64,000 nt of DNA from Callorhinus ursinus (lineage: Eukaryota; Chordata; Mammalia; Carnivora; Otariidae), in assembly GCF_003265705.1 (NCBI RefSeq), contig NW_020312828.1, positions 52,687,627-52,751,626 of the forward strand, read 5' to 3'. The notes under the pieces were generated by a model. That model worked only from the letters and a program-made list of their open reading frames with translations, made no database searches and was not told where the DNA came from. Positions 46,625-58,310 of this stretch are shown here, one piece after another; within the stretch, counting starts at the first letter, position 1; every line of letters begins with the position of its first letter. The position numbers were made by a program, and so were the translations under genes.

Positions 46625-47114
46625 TAAGTGTCATCAAAAGGGAAAACCATGTCAGGGGCTGTCATGACTTTGGGGATAGACCTCCAGTTTAAAGCTGAGT
46701 TCCAGAACTTGGTGAGTGTCCAAGGACAGAGTCTAACCTCCTGGTGGAGGGGGTACCAAGTACTGAATAGAGTGCCAGGGAATGCCCTAACTCAAGTAGA
46801 TTATTGTTTGTAGCAGGGTCAAATTTATAACAATGACCTTGAATATAAAATAAGAAAGAAGGCTGAAGCCAAGCAATAAAGATCAGGCCATCAGTGCAGG
46901 AAATGCTAAAAAGGAGATGCAAATGCCCAAGGAGCTTACCCTGAGCCTGATAGAGAGATTTAATCAGCAAAACTAACTCCATAGTCTACCTATTGGTATG
47001 GTTTCTCAAACTCAGGCTCTAGATTAAGGAGGGTATAGCTGAGCATGTAGGTTGAAGATCTTTGTTACTTGCAGCTGAACAGAATTTGGAAAGTAAGAAG
47101 TTAACTTTCTCAAT
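46625..47114. other. No feature recognised
   Basis: Lies between two antisense MLT1-type LTRs. Short frames on both strands without domains. No ERVL internal motif recognised. Confidence 0.4.
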
Positions 47115-47245
47115 TCTGCAAATATGTCCATTATGCATCATCTTATTTGATCCTCCCAAAGCCTATAGAAGTGGGAAAAGCAGGTATATAATTTTCCTCA
47201 TTTTGGAGGGGAACATAACATGCCCAGGTCCTGAGATCAGTAAAA
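47115..47245 (-). mobile_element. MIR SINE
   Basis: GCATCATCTTATTTGATCCT, CCCAAAGCCTATAGAAGTGG, TATAATTTTCCTCATTTTGG and ACATGCCCAGGTCCTGAGA follow the reverse MIR core. Confidence 0.65.
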
Positions 47246-47445
47246 GAAGTCTCTGTCTCTCGTTCAGTGTTCTTTCCTTTGGACTGTGGGGAATCATGGG
47301 GGTTTTATAATGGGATAATGACACAGAGAAAAGAGAAATTGTGATCACAAGAAAATAATGATTTTGATTTAGCCAGATGGCTAAAACTCAAGTTATCTTT
47401 AGAGAAAAAAGTAAGACCATGTGGGGTTCTATGTTATGGATATTA

Positions 47446-47826
47446 TATTAGTTTATTCAGGCTGCCATAACAAAATACCATAGGCTAGGTGACTTAAACA
47501 ACAAAACTTTATTTTCTCATGGTTCTGGACCACAAGTCTAAGATCAAGGTGTCAGCAAGGTTGATTTCTTCAGAGACCTCTCTCCTTGGCCTATAGATGG
47601 CTGTCCTCTCCCTCTGTTTTTAAATGGTCTTACCTCTAGCTTGTCTGTGTACAAATTTCCTCTTAGAAGGACACAAATCATATTAGAATAGGGTCCACTC
47701 TAATGACCTCATTTTAACTTAATTACCTCTTTAAAAACCCTATGTCCAAATACAGTCACATTGTGAGGTACTGGGGGTTAGAACATCAACATGAAATTTG
47801 GGAGGACACAATGTAGCCTATAACAG
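47446..47826 (-). mobile_element. MLT1-type ERVL-MaLR LTR (antisense)
   Basis: TATTAGTTTATTCAGGCTGC, CATAACAAAATACCATAGGC, GGTGACTTAAACAACAAAAC, TCATGGTTCTGGACCACAAG, CTTGTCTGTGTACAAATTTC, CTAATGACCTCATTTTAAC and CCTATGTCCAAATACAGTCA are the reverse of an MLT1 LTR from end to start, closing at GTAGCCTATAACAG. Confidence 0.88.
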
Positions 47827-48799
47827 ACAGTTTTAAAATCACAGTTTTGGAGACAGGCGTGACATGAAAGAAACAGTAAGCCATTGAAAACTTTTGAAAT
47901 GCGTGACATAATGAAAGCAATGTTTAATAAAGATTCTTTTGGCAGTGGATTGTAAAATGGATCTGGGAAAAGACTAGAAACAAAGAGACCCTCTAGAAGG
48001 CTGTTGAAATAATCAAGAATGGGAATCATGAGAATATGGTAATTTTCCAAAGATATGTAATTTTTAAAGTTTTATGGAACTCCCTCCCTTTAAAAAAAAA
48101 TAAAAACTTTGGGTAGAAGTATGTAATACAACAGATTTCTGAAAACGCTGCCACAAGCATTCTGATTAATGCTATAATACAAGGGAAACACACATAAAAG
48201 GAGTTAAAAATAGTAACAAATATATTCTAGAACCTGCATTAATGTTATATAATATGATAATTATCATGTACTATGCTACTGTTATAGTAATTTTTGCCCA
48301 TTCATCATGCATTTATTTAGCAAGCATGTATTGGGTAGCAACTATGTGCTCTTCACAGAAAATAAAAGCCATAATCCTCCCCTAGAGAAGCCTGCTATTC
48401 TTTAGGTTCCCTAAAAGTGGGTGTGTTAAATTTTTTCAAACAATTTAAACTTTTTCATTGTCCTTGCCAAAAAATCTCTTCCTCTAGGGCTTAAGCTCTG
48501 TGAGCAATCATGAATTTACCCACCCACAAACCAATGAGAAGTCATCAAGCTCCTTTTCCATTTAGAAACATGGCATTTTTTTTTTATAAGGAGAAAGTCC
48601 TAAACATGCCAGAGAACACATTCTCATTCCTGCAGCCTCCCCTAAGTGCCTTCAATCACCCTAATTCCCATTGACTTCAAAGTGAGCTCAGTAAAGATAT
48701 GGCAGAGAAACAAGAAGTTGGCAGGAATTGTACGAACACATCCTCAAACCACAGTGTGTTAAAAACATGAACCTTTCAAGAAGCTAAGTGCCAACAAAT
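47827..48799. other. Mostly unassigned
   Basis: CATTTATTTAGCAAGCATGT through CTATGTGCTCTTCACAG (48309-48360) is the same ancient block as at 38336. The rest, including a 90-codon reverse frame at 47778-48050, is unassigned. Confidence 0.4.
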
Positions 48800-48995
48800 G
48801 ATACTTACCATTTTCAAAGAGCTTTCCAATGGCCTAATTAAATGTTATGAGGTCAATCAGTATTATTAGCCTCATTGTGTTGATAAGAAAATAGAAACAC
48901 AGAAAGGTTAAGTGATATGCCCAGGCATTCACAATAAAAGTGTTCACATTCGTGTTTGAACTCAGAGAGCTTGACAACCAAAGAATGCTTCAACT
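48800..48995 (-). mobile_element. MIR SINE
   Basis: TCAAAGAGCTTTCCAATGGC, CAGTATTATTAGCCTCATTG, AGAAAATAGAAACACAGAAA, GGTTAAGTGATATGCCCAGG and GTTTGAACTCAGAGAGCTTG are in reverse MIR order. Confidence 0.8.
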
Positions 48996-49435
48996 CATCT
49001 TTCCAGTTCCCTTCAAAAAATACTCTAGCTCATATAATTTATCAATTGCCATTTATGAACATTCTTAATAGCTGTTAGAGGTCCTGTTTAGATTCCAAAG
49101 GTGAGGGCACTAATTCCACATCAAAAATAACAAAAATTTCTCATCAAATAGCTCCAAATTCAAATAAATGTGTTAGAGACAAATAGGATTCTAATAAATG
49201 TGGAATTCTCTTAATAGAAAACTGTATACAATTATCAGTAATTTTTGTACACTCATATATTGCTTTCTGTATATCTGTGAGGTGATGAATTTTGCATTGT
49301 GATTAACTCAGTGAAAATCAGGTTTCCATAAACTCTCATCAATTTTCTAGTACCCTATCACTGCATGAAGTCATTGAGAATGCTTTCAAGTCAAAGTTGG
49401 ACACATTTAAAGGATGCAACCAAAGTCGTAGTCTT
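48996..49435. other. No feature recognised
   Basis: AT-rich, no repeat named. Confidence 0.5.
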
Positions 49436-49450
49436 AAAATAAATTGTCAA

Positions 49451-49645
49451 GGGCGCCTGGGTGGTTCAGTTGGTTAAGCGACTGCCTTCAGCTCAGGTCG
49501 TGATCCTGGAGTCCTGGGATCGATTCCCGCATCGGGTTCCCTGCTTGGCGGGGAGTCTGCTTCTCCCTCTGACCCTCCCCTCTCTCATGTGCTCTCTCTC
49601 TCTCATTCTCTCCCTCAAATAAATAAATAAAATCTTTAAAAAAAT
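49451..49645 (+). mobile_element. CAN-SINE (SINEC), young-looking
   Basis: Head GGGCGCCTGGGTGGTTCAGT, GCGACTGCCTTCAGCTCAGG, GATCGATTCCCGCATCGGG, TTGGCGGGGAGTCTGCTTC and AAATAAATAAATAAAATC. A perfect 15-bp target duplication, AAAATAAATTGTCAA, is at 49436-49450 and 49646-49660. Two reverse frames across it are SINE antisense. Confidence 0.97.
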
Positions 49646-49660
49646 AAAATAAATTGTCAA

Positions 49661-50387
49661 ATAACTCCCACCACAATAGAATCCTCTTGATAGAGAGGTT
49701 GATGTAATAAGGTACAATTTAGTCTATTTCTTTACCTACTACAACTACTAACTGTATTGCAAGTTCATACAGGAACTACCATTAGTGAATATAGTTTATA
49801 CCTATATATACTAATCTTTAAATCTGTGGTATATTTTTTTCAAACAGGCTTTTAAAATTAAAAATTTGTGGGTTTTTAAAAAATCTAGCTAATTTTCTTT
49901 CATCCCTGTTTAAGTCAAAATCCATGTTTATATTTTCCCCTACTTCAGTATTGTGTAATAAATTCTTTCATATTTCTAATAGTCTGATTAAAGGCAATGC
50001 ATTGCTTAATGTGTTTTTAATCAATATGAATAAGATCAGTCTTCTCTCATGACTGAACTTATGTTTCAATAATAATAGCAAAATTAAGTTGTTAATTTAC
50101 CCATATTCTGTGTTTTCCCCCCTTACAAAATTTAATGTTGCCTTGTGAGAGGATACTAAAGTTAGAGCTTGCAAGCTACCCCTCTTCAGTGTGTCATAGG
50201 CAGTCCTTGCATGTTGGTTTAGAAGAGATGTGCAATATTAGTTAATACAGGGGATATCTTTCCACTGACCCACAAACCAGCTTTTCTTTTCTAAGGCAAG
50301 TTATTTTTACCAATTTTTCTTCCTAGATGTTGGAGACTTTCTTTTTGACAGTCTGTTCAAGTTATTATTAAAGTGGGCATGGATGCA
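49661..50387. other. No feature recognised
   Basis: AT-rich, no repeat named. Confidence 0.5.
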
Positions 50388-50615
50388 ACATAGAGTGGTG
50401 GTTAAATTCTGGAGTTCACTTTGCTTAGGTTTAAATCTTGACTTAGCCATTAGTCAAGCGTGTAATCTTGAGCAAGCTGCTTACCCTCTCTAGGCTTCAA
50501 TTTCGCTTAATAAGCTTGTTGTATGGGTTAAAGGAAATAAAACAGATAAAGCATTTAGTATAGTACCTGGAATAAAACAAGTGTTCGATAAAAGTCAATT
50601 ATTGTTGGAATGAAA
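50388..50615 (+). mobile_element. MIR SINE
   Basis: ACATAGAGTGGTGGTTAAAT, TTTAAATCTTGACTTAGCC, GTAATCTTGAGCAAGCTGCT, TACCCTCTCTAGGCTTCAAT, AGCTTGTTGTATGGGTTAAA and AGTATAGTACCTGGAATAAA run from head to 3' end. Confidence 0.82.
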
Positions 50616-50639
50616 ACAATGGAATTTATAGGTTGATCC

Positions 50640-50818
50640 ATTTACCCTCATTGATTTATTTGCAAATATCCACTCACCAGGCATTTTTGAGTGTCTATGC
50701 TGAGTATGGACTAAGTATTGCACATAAAATCCTAGTTTGTATGTTGGATGAGGGGGGAAAAAAGGGAGATTTTGTTCCTGTTTGAGGTATTCAAAGTCTA
50801 GTGGACCACACAAAAACT
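50640..50818 (+). mobile_element. Ancient repeat fragment
   Basis: CAGGCATTTTTGAGTGTCTA, GTATGGACTAAGTATTGCAC, then TTGTTCCTGTTTGAGGTATT and CAAAGTCTAGTGGACC: the same ancient repeat type as at 59795, including the 'ctcatggagcttacagtctagtggg' part. Confidence 0.45.
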
Positions 50819-50824
50819 TGTATA

Positions 50825-51215
50825 CAGATATTTATAACACTTTCCAAAAAGATGTCCTTCAGTAGGTGAATGAATAAATAAACTGCAGTACAATCCAGAT
50901 AATGGAATATTATTCAACACTATAAATAAATAGGCTATCAAGCCATGAAAATAATTTAATAAAAGAAGCCACCCTGAGAAGTCTATATACTATATGATTC
51001 CAACTATAAGACATTTTGGAAAAGACGAAACTATAGAAACAGTAAAAAGATCAGTGGTTACTAGGAGATGGGGTGAAGCACAGAGGATTTTTAGGGTATG
51101 ATACTATAATGATGGAAATCTTCTGTACAATACTCTAATGATGAAACATGCCATTACACATTTTTCCAAACCCATAGATTGTACACACAAAAACTGAACT
51201 CTAATGTAAACTATA
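50825..51215 (+). mobile_element. L1M 3' region
   Basis: TATTTATAACACTTTCCAAA, GATAATGGAATATTATTCAA, TATATGATTCCAACTATAAG, GACATTTTGGAAAAGACGAA, AACAGTAAAAAGATCAGTGG, TTACTAGGAGATGGGG and CATAGATTGTACACACAAAA are in L1M order. Confidence 0.78.
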
Positions 51216-51419
51216 GAGTTAATGCTAAGAGAGCAGTATCCTCACGGGAACGTATTGTGATGGAGAATTGTCGTGTTGGTGACAGTCATCATTCTTTGAG
51301 GATTTATCGTAAAAGAGAGAAGATTGAATTCATTTTCCCATACTTCTTTGCACAATGAGAAGGGCAAGTGGCTTTGGCTCCACCCATTAGTTACCCACAC
51401 AACAGTTCTGTTTAGAACT
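51216..51419. other. No feature recognised
   Basis: Short unassigned spacer; no repeat named. Confidence 0.4.
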
Positions 51420-51427
51420 CTTACCTG

Positions 51428-51595
51428 CTGTTTTTTTTTTAAGATTTTATTTATTTATTTGACAGAGAGAGATACAGAGAAGAGAGGGAACACAAGTAGG
51501 GGGAGTGGGAGAGGGAGAAGCAGGCTTCCCGCAGAGTGGGGAGCCCGATGTGGGCCTCGATCCCAGGGCCCTGGGACCACGACCCGAGCCGAAGG
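51428..51595 (-). mobile_element. CAN-SINE (SINEC) lacking its tRNA head
   Basis: Reverse SINE: poly-T, AAGATTTTATTTATTTATTT, GAGAGGGAACACAAGTAGGG, CCGCAGAGTGGGGAGCCCGA, GGGACCACGACCCGAGCCGA; then it stops. The roughly 36 bp that would encode the tRNA-like start (present at 16781-16816 in another copy) is absent. Possible 8-bp duplication with one mismatch, CTTACCTG (51420-51427) and CTCACCTG (51596-51603), suggesting 5' truncation at insertion. Two frames on opposite strands cross it. Confidence 0.9.
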
Positions 51596-51603
51596 CTCAC
51601 CTG

Positions 51604-52309
51604 GTTACCCCATCCCCTCACTCCCCTCCCTTCTGTAACCCTCAGTTTTTTTCCTGTATCTGGAATATTTTCTGATGATAAAGTTGAAATTCTTGAAAAA
51701 TGAAGCTGGCAAAAGGCAGAAAATGTAAATCTATTATCAAAATTACTAGTCACTAACTAATGTGGTCTCCACCTTAGAACCTGAGAATACACATATACCT
51801 GAGATGATAAAATGAGTTTCATTTAGTATGCTCACTAGGATTAATTAGTAGTAACTGCTTGAAAGTTGTGTAGATTAAGAAGTCTGAAGCTAAATTCAGA
51901 TTTATTCAGAAAGAGAGCCACGGTTGACTTGGATATCTGCAGTGGGCACAGAAGGGACTGTAAACATACATGTCACATACCAGCCCTCTCTACCTTAATG
52001 CTATAATGTCTGCTTATATGTGGAGTGTAAATTTGGCCTGGGTTTGAAATACTGAACATTTTCATTTGATCTTAAAGCAAACAGAATAGAAAGCCCTAAA
52101 TGGAAATGTGTTATTTTAGACGGTCTGTTGCACAACACCTCCCCCCCATCTTGCCAAAAATAACTCCATAATAAGATTAAAATTTCTGGCTACTCCTACT
52201 TCAACTAAGACATTTGATGAGATTACTACTGGGTCATGTCTCAAACACATTTCACTAACATACTACTTGTGAAATTATATCATAATTAGTTCGATTGGAG
52301 ATCCTTCTC
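51604..52309. other. No feature recognised
   Basis: Unassigned; a C8 run at about 52140-52148. Confidence 0.45.
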
Positions 52310-52440
52310 ACCTTCCTTCCTCTACATGATTGTGAAGTGTCTGGAAGTAAGGTGCATGGCTGATTCACCTTTATATCACCAGAAGCAGTTCAGACCTTGA
52401 TGTCTGATACATCTTTAATAAATGATTGTTGGATATAAGC
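52310..52440 (+). mobile_element. L2 3' tail fragment
   Basis: CATGATTGTGAAGTGTCTGG, AAGGTGCATGGCTGATTCAC, CTTTATATCACCAGAAGCAG and TCTTTAATAAATGATTGTTG keep the L2 end order ('gactgtgagctccttgagggcagggac ... tcaataaatgtttgttgaa'). Confidence 0.6.
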
Positions 52441-54869
52441 ACTGCAAAAGGAATCAACAGGACGAAAAAGCGTTTGTTAATTATGTAACAGAGCTATAGG
52501 ATCTCTCTCAATGCAGCAATTTTGCATATGTATTAGCTGGCCACAGGGTTGACTGTCTTCTTTGGGCACATGGTAAAGTTCTGCAGCGGCACATCTAAAT
52601 CAACCTGGGAATTTCTAATAAACCTAGAAGTGGTCCCAGTAAAAGTGTCTGGAGATGTGAGAAAAATCAGGTAATTAAATGGGCTGTTATAATCGATGGA
52701 ACCCCATCAACAGTGGCTGAGCATCAGCTTTGGTCTCAGGTTTAACCCTGGACTTTTTCATTCTTGTCACTCCTTTCATCCTGGCCTGCTCCTGACTACC
52801 CCCACATGTTCCTCTCAAAGGGCACCAGCGTGCTGGTTGAGATGCTGTGTTAGTCAGTGGCAGATGAGGGGTACGTGTGATAGAGGACCCATCAAGGGAC
52901 TTGCTCTGGTCTGTTAGTGCTCCTGCTGTTTCTTATGCCGCAGTGTCTCAGGGCAGGGCTGGCTCAGAGTAGCTTTTGAAGCAAAGAAGGACGATTTCAC
53001 TGAAGACTAGCTTGTCTCCTGCCCATTTTGCAGCCCACAACTCAATAATTCACTGGAAAGGAATGCTGCATACTAACATTTTCTCCCATAAAATACCCGT
53101 TGGATCTGAGGTCTTGTATACCAGTGTCTGTGGAAATGTGAGGGAAAATATATTGCTCTCGCCGAAGCAGACTGTTTATGTTTCACCAAGGCTTAGTCTC
53201 TAAGCAGATTTTCACTGCAGTCTCCAACATATTCAGGAAAACAGAATTGCCAGAAAACACCCTTTCTTCTTTTAACCAGGCTTGAAGCCTGAGAAAAGCT
53301 TAGCACAAAACAATAAATCAGTTATATTTATAATCTTAAACACCATACAGAAGAGCATTTCAAAAATTATATGCTAGGAAAGATAAGATTCTACCCCGTA
53401 ATTTCAGGAACAACTGTATGTCAGGCTGCCAGATAAATATTTACAGCACATTCAAATTTAGCTGAACTTATATGACTTCAATCAGTGAAACCGTTTCCAG
53501 ACCCCAAGGTCACAAAAGCTGTTATCAGGTTTCCTGAGCCTGCTGCCTCATTCGTGTCAGAAACCAAACGCCACACACTCTAGGCATCCTCAAGTCTTGA
53601 AAAGCTGATAGGATGATGATAGTCTTCCCCCCCTTCCAGTTCACAGAAAACACCTTTTCACCCCTTCTTTTTCCAGTTATCAAATCCTCCTTCTTTGAAC
53701 AGGTGAAGGGGCTGGCCACCCCTCTGAGGCAACCACATCTTTCTGCCCTGGAATGTAATTTGCAAACTGTTTAAGCTGGAATTTCAAGGGTATGAACTGA
53801 AGCGACCACTGAGGGCGGATGTTAAGACATCCCATAGTAGCAGGCTCTCAGCCAAATTTGCAGTGTCAAGTTATCTGCCTTAAAAAAATGTTACAAGGGC
53901 ATGGAGGTGCCCAGAGTGGGAGCCTGCCAATTAAAAGGAGTGTGAATGAGACTTATGGGCCTGACCAGGGTGACAGGGCCACAGTCATCCTTTGGCAGGA
54001 GCCAATTTAATGACAGGTGTCTGACAGTGTACCCTGGGTTCTCGGAGCTTATGTAAGGTTCTTGGAACTGCACTCTCTGTTGTAAATTGCTGTGCTTAGA
54101 TTAAAAGTGCCCTGCTGCTCACTCCAGTTACTGAATTGTAGCACTTTTATTTCCGTAAGTAACCAGCACTTGCAAAGTTTATTCAATGATTTGTAGAGGT
54201 GTGGGATAGAGAAGAAAAGAGCACCATATTTCCAAGTTTTTAACTTACATAATGGGAGGGAAAACTGATAATAATTCAGAGAAAAATCACAAGATAGGAA
54301 TCAGAATCAACGCTACACTTTAGTGATAACATTACTGACATCATGAGTTATACTTTATTAACCTAATGATTTGCCGAATAATACAGAATCTTTCCAAACA
54401 ATTTCAACAGGAATAGACTTTTCTAAAAAGGATAATGAGATTGGTAGAAGAGGTGAGAAAAGTATTACAAACTAAAAGAAGAGAAATTAGTTCTATCTTA
54501 AACAATGATCCATGTGTATAATTATGAAATGGGTGCAAATATTGAATTAGTCACCCTCAAGTGATGAATTTACAAGGTGTGTTCCGACCACATATCATAG
54601 CTAAGGTAGAAACTGTCACATGTTCGAGAAAAAGCTGTATGGAAATGTGCTATTTTCAAGGCTCTGGGTATATGCATCTTTCAAGGACACATTGGCAAAA
54701 ATTGGCATTAGGCTAGCAAGAGGAAAACTTAACAGACCACAAATCATTGACAAGGTAAAGGGATAAAATAAAACAAATTCCAAGATCAGCTTCAGTAGTA
54801 TTAATTTCACTTTTTGGTTTTAGCCACTGTGAAATAACACATTTAGCTAAAGGTAAGAACTATTGGCTT
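52441..54869. other. Long interval with no nameable repeat
   Basis: About 2.4 kb, less AT-rich than its surroundings (notably 52700-54120), without any repeat I can identify. Short frames at 52696-52917, 52976-53203, 53525-53719 and 53819-54073 have no domains. Could be ordinary single-copy DNA or conserved noncoding sequence. Confidence 0.45.
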
Positions 54870-55105
54870 GGTGCTTCCTCTGTGTCAGTTTCAGTTGTCC
54901 TAAATGCGATTATGTATTCACTCATTTGATCCTCAAAACCAGTCCTGTGAGGTGGGTACTATTATGATCCCCCTTTTACAGATGAAGAAATGGAGGCAAC
55001 AGAAGTTAGGTAATTGGCCCAAAGTTACATATCTACTTTAACTGCCCACAGCAAGATTCAAATCAAGTAGCATGGCTCCAAAGCTTGTGCTAAAGATATC
55101 TCTGG
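54870..55105 (-). mobile_element. MIR SINE
   Basis: GATTATGTATTCACTCATTT, GATCCTCAAAACCAGTCCTG, TGAGGTGGGTACTATTATGA, CCCTTTTACAGATGAAGAAA, GTTAGGTAATTGGCCCAAAG and GATTCAAATCAAGTAGCATG are in reverse MIR order and comparatively well preserved. Confidence 0.88.
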
Positions 55106-57921
55106 CTATAAAATCACAAGATCAACATTGAGATTGGTGAAACACACATGCAAAATTTGGATTTTCTTTGGTTGAGATGAGTCAGAGGGGAAGAAAAGGA
55201 AAGTCAAGGAATATGGACATACCTTTGAGCACCTTCTCTTCCATAGAACCTGTAGAAACAGAATTCATAAACCAACTCTGGGCTATATTTATGTCAAAAA
55301 TATTTTCCAACACAGGAAAAGAAATATATGAGCTATTATTATTTGCTATTGAAATGTCTTAATTTAGATTTTAATATGTATTTATTATTGCAAAACAACT
55401 GGTGTAATAGCATCTTCATGTGGCGAGTTACATTTTTTTGTTGTCAGTTCGCAGAAAGTTAACTGATAAAACAAGTCTGTTCTTATCTTAGGGGAGTTCA
55501 CAGACAGGAGTGATTGGAAGGTCTTACTTCTGGGTGGTCTCAGCAATCCAGACTGGTGTTAACAAAACGATAGCAGTTTTTTAATAACACAGAAAGATAA
55601 TTGTTGTTCCTGGATCATTAGCTGTATTTTTAACATACAGTGGGAGTATCTTGAAGCTCATCCTAGTATCTAGGTAACCGATGAGTTTTACTAAGGCATT
55701 TGCATTTTAGGTATCCTGCCAGCTTAGAGATCCTTGAGACTTTCCCAAAGCAAAGTTTCTATTGCTCTTTGCATACTTTCTCTCCTTTTTTCCTTAAGAT
55801 CTACACTGGTATCTGGCAATGTGTAGACACAGCTGCAATTCTGTTAATTCTCAGTGATGTCTAGTGCTGAGATTAGAACCTGTGGTCCTTCTTACACAAG
55901 CTAAAAATGCTAGTGTTCAATTCAAGACTTAAGCACAAGCTCAGTGGGAGGAAGATAGCTTGTAGAAACGAAAACTGGAAAATACAGGTGCTCTTACCTG
56001 TGTTCTCATACCTTAGACATTGCATTCCTTTTGATCTGTCAAAATTTCACCCAATTCCCTGTATCTCCACTTGAAAAAAAAATGGATATTAATCACCATT
56101 CTCCTTTTCCTGACAATTGTAGAAAGTCTTTAATTACAGGATGGTCTCAATATATGAATGCCTGCCTTTCCTCCAAATCCCTGGAAGACCACCCTAGGCT
56201 TCTCCCTTTTGTGCTTCAGATAGACTGATACCAGCAAGCTGCCTTGAACTGTAAAAGGAGATTGAAAAAAAAAAAAAGCATAAATCATTAAAGAAGGAGA
56301 ATCTACTGCTTTCTTATCCCTCTGGATCCTAGGCTATTCCAAATGTCAGGGCACATCAGAAATTTAAAGTTCAAGGTTGATGTATTAGTTCTGAATCTGC
56401 ACTTAGGAAAACTGGCAGCTTCAAAGCATGAAGAGCTGCACACAGTCTGCTTTGGCAGAAGATTTGTCTCTCCATTTGGGAGGGAGAAGACTGGGACAGC
56501 TATGGGAATTTGGCTTTCTCCCTTTTTGTAGAGGAAAAGAGAAGTAAATAACCAATGATGACTAGCTTTGGCTTTGAGTGTCCAGCAATTATTAAATGCA
56601 CTCAGGCTTTCAGTAAATTAAGAGAGTCGATGATCCACAGGGCTAAGCAAACCATTTATGGTGTTGAAATACTTGAGAGTGAAGCTTGATTTTTGTCCTA
56701 AGTTTTATGCATTATGATTGAGAGCATGTGTAAGAATAGAGATAGGGATTTGGAGCATGTACTTACTGGAGACCATGTTTCTAACTTATGGAAATTTCAG
56801 CCCTTATAAAAATGCTGATTAAATATTCCACTCAATAAGGAGCAAGATGAACAGGTTCTCCTCTGAAGGTAGCAAGCAGAACTTAGCCTATTGAAAGTTT
56901 TGTTCACTCCAGGTGTTTCCTAGCTCAGGAATCCCCCAGCCCCAGCAGCCAGAGCTGATTAAGTGCACCGGTCTCTAAAAAGCCCACTTAAAATGCGTAT
57001 GATGCTATCGTTAGGAGGTTTCTGCACCTGAAAGAAACTACACCTAGTTATCTATATTGACCGGAAAACAGTTCTACTTTGGATTCAATCTGATAGGCTA
57101 CACATTTTTAGCTAGAGCAAAATGAAAACTCCTGAGCAAAACTATTACACCCTGTATATTGCAAAATAATAGATCTTTCAACATGTTGGCCTGAGGATCC
57201 AGAACAGGTAATTGGCCCTAGTTATTTTTTTGCTCTGTTTCCAGTATTTGGTTCATTGACTGTCCTTATTTATCTTCGTTCAATGAAAACAAGATATCTG
57301 TAAGTTGGAATCCTCAAAACTCTGAGTAATTTATTTTCATCAAGTTAGGAATTCCTGGGGAGAGAGGACAGAGGCTGCTAGCTATTTCTGTACCCAGTAG
57401 ACTCTTCTGCAAGAGAGGACCCCTCTTAGTGGTGCATACGTAAGGCAAATAGTTCTATTTTGCTCTCTCAGGGCCCTTTTGGGATATTTTCCCAAAACCC
57501 TTGGGATGGGAAAATTTCTCTAACGCTCCAGGAGCAGTAGGGTGATTTGGAAACAAGAACCAAGTATATGAGGGCACATCTGTAGCCTGGGCAAACATAC
57601 AATCAGCAGGCCCTGCAGGACAAGAGGGAATGAGAGCAGGAATTGAGACAACTGTCATTATTCCAACTGCTGGAGTTTGTAGATCTTCCCTCTTGGGTTC
57701 TGCCCCTAAGATGATTCCATATCCACTTTCCAGTTTCTGTGTCTCACTCAGTTAGAATCCTTGAAAGGGAACATTTTTTAGTACAACCAGGGCAGATGTC
57801 CACATCTAGGCCACTCTGCTATGACCAGGAAGTGAGACCAGCTTCCAGAAGACTGTGAAGATGAAGGCAGGTAGCACTCTGTAGGAGCCAGAGAAATACC
57901 ACAATATGAGTCTGCCCCAGC
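55106..57921. other. Long interval with no nameable repeat
   Basis: About 2.8 kb without an identifiable repeat. Frames at 55168-55362, 56031-56228, 56343-56531 and 57455-57658 lack domains. An A12 run at 56266 is isolated. Moderately GC-rich around 57350-57660. Confidence 0.45.
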
Positions 57922-58068
57922 CAGTACTTCTCAACTTTACTGTGTAGACAGACACCCAAGGATCTTGTTAAAATGCAGATTGTGATCCATTAGGTCTGGG
58001 GTGGGAGCAGAGGTTTTGCATCTAACAAGCATCCAGGTGATGTCAATGCTGCTGGTCCACAGACCACA
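57922..58068. mobile_element. hAT-Charlie MER20-type element
   Basis: CAGTACTTCTCAACTTTACT (terminal repeat), ATCTTGTTAAAATGCAGATT, TTAGGTCTGGGGTGGGAGC, TTTTGCATCTAACAAGCATC, CAGGTGATGTCAATGCTGCT and GGTCCACAGACCACAC follow the MER20 order. The far terminal repeat has eroded. Confidence 0.8.
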
Positions 58069-58144
58069 CATTTATTAAGTAGCAAGGCACTACACTGTAT
58101 GTGCTACAAGTTGGTGTCTTAATGATAAAAAGAACATTTCATAG

Positions 58145-58310
58145 AACATTTAACATTCAGTAGGCGCTACTTGAAATGTATTACAGGTTTACTTCATTTA
58201 AACCTTATAACAATTGTAGAGGTGGATACATACTGATCCCCACTTTATCAATGAGGAAACTGAGACATAGAACTGTTAAGTTACTTGTCCAAGGTTTGAG
58301 ACTTTTATGC
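58145..58310 (-). mobile_element. MIR SINE
   Basis: TTCATTTAAACCTTATAACA, TACTGATCCCCACTTTATCA, ATGAGGAAACTGAGACATAG and TTAAGTTACTTGTCCAAGG are in reverse MIR order. Confidence 0.8.
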
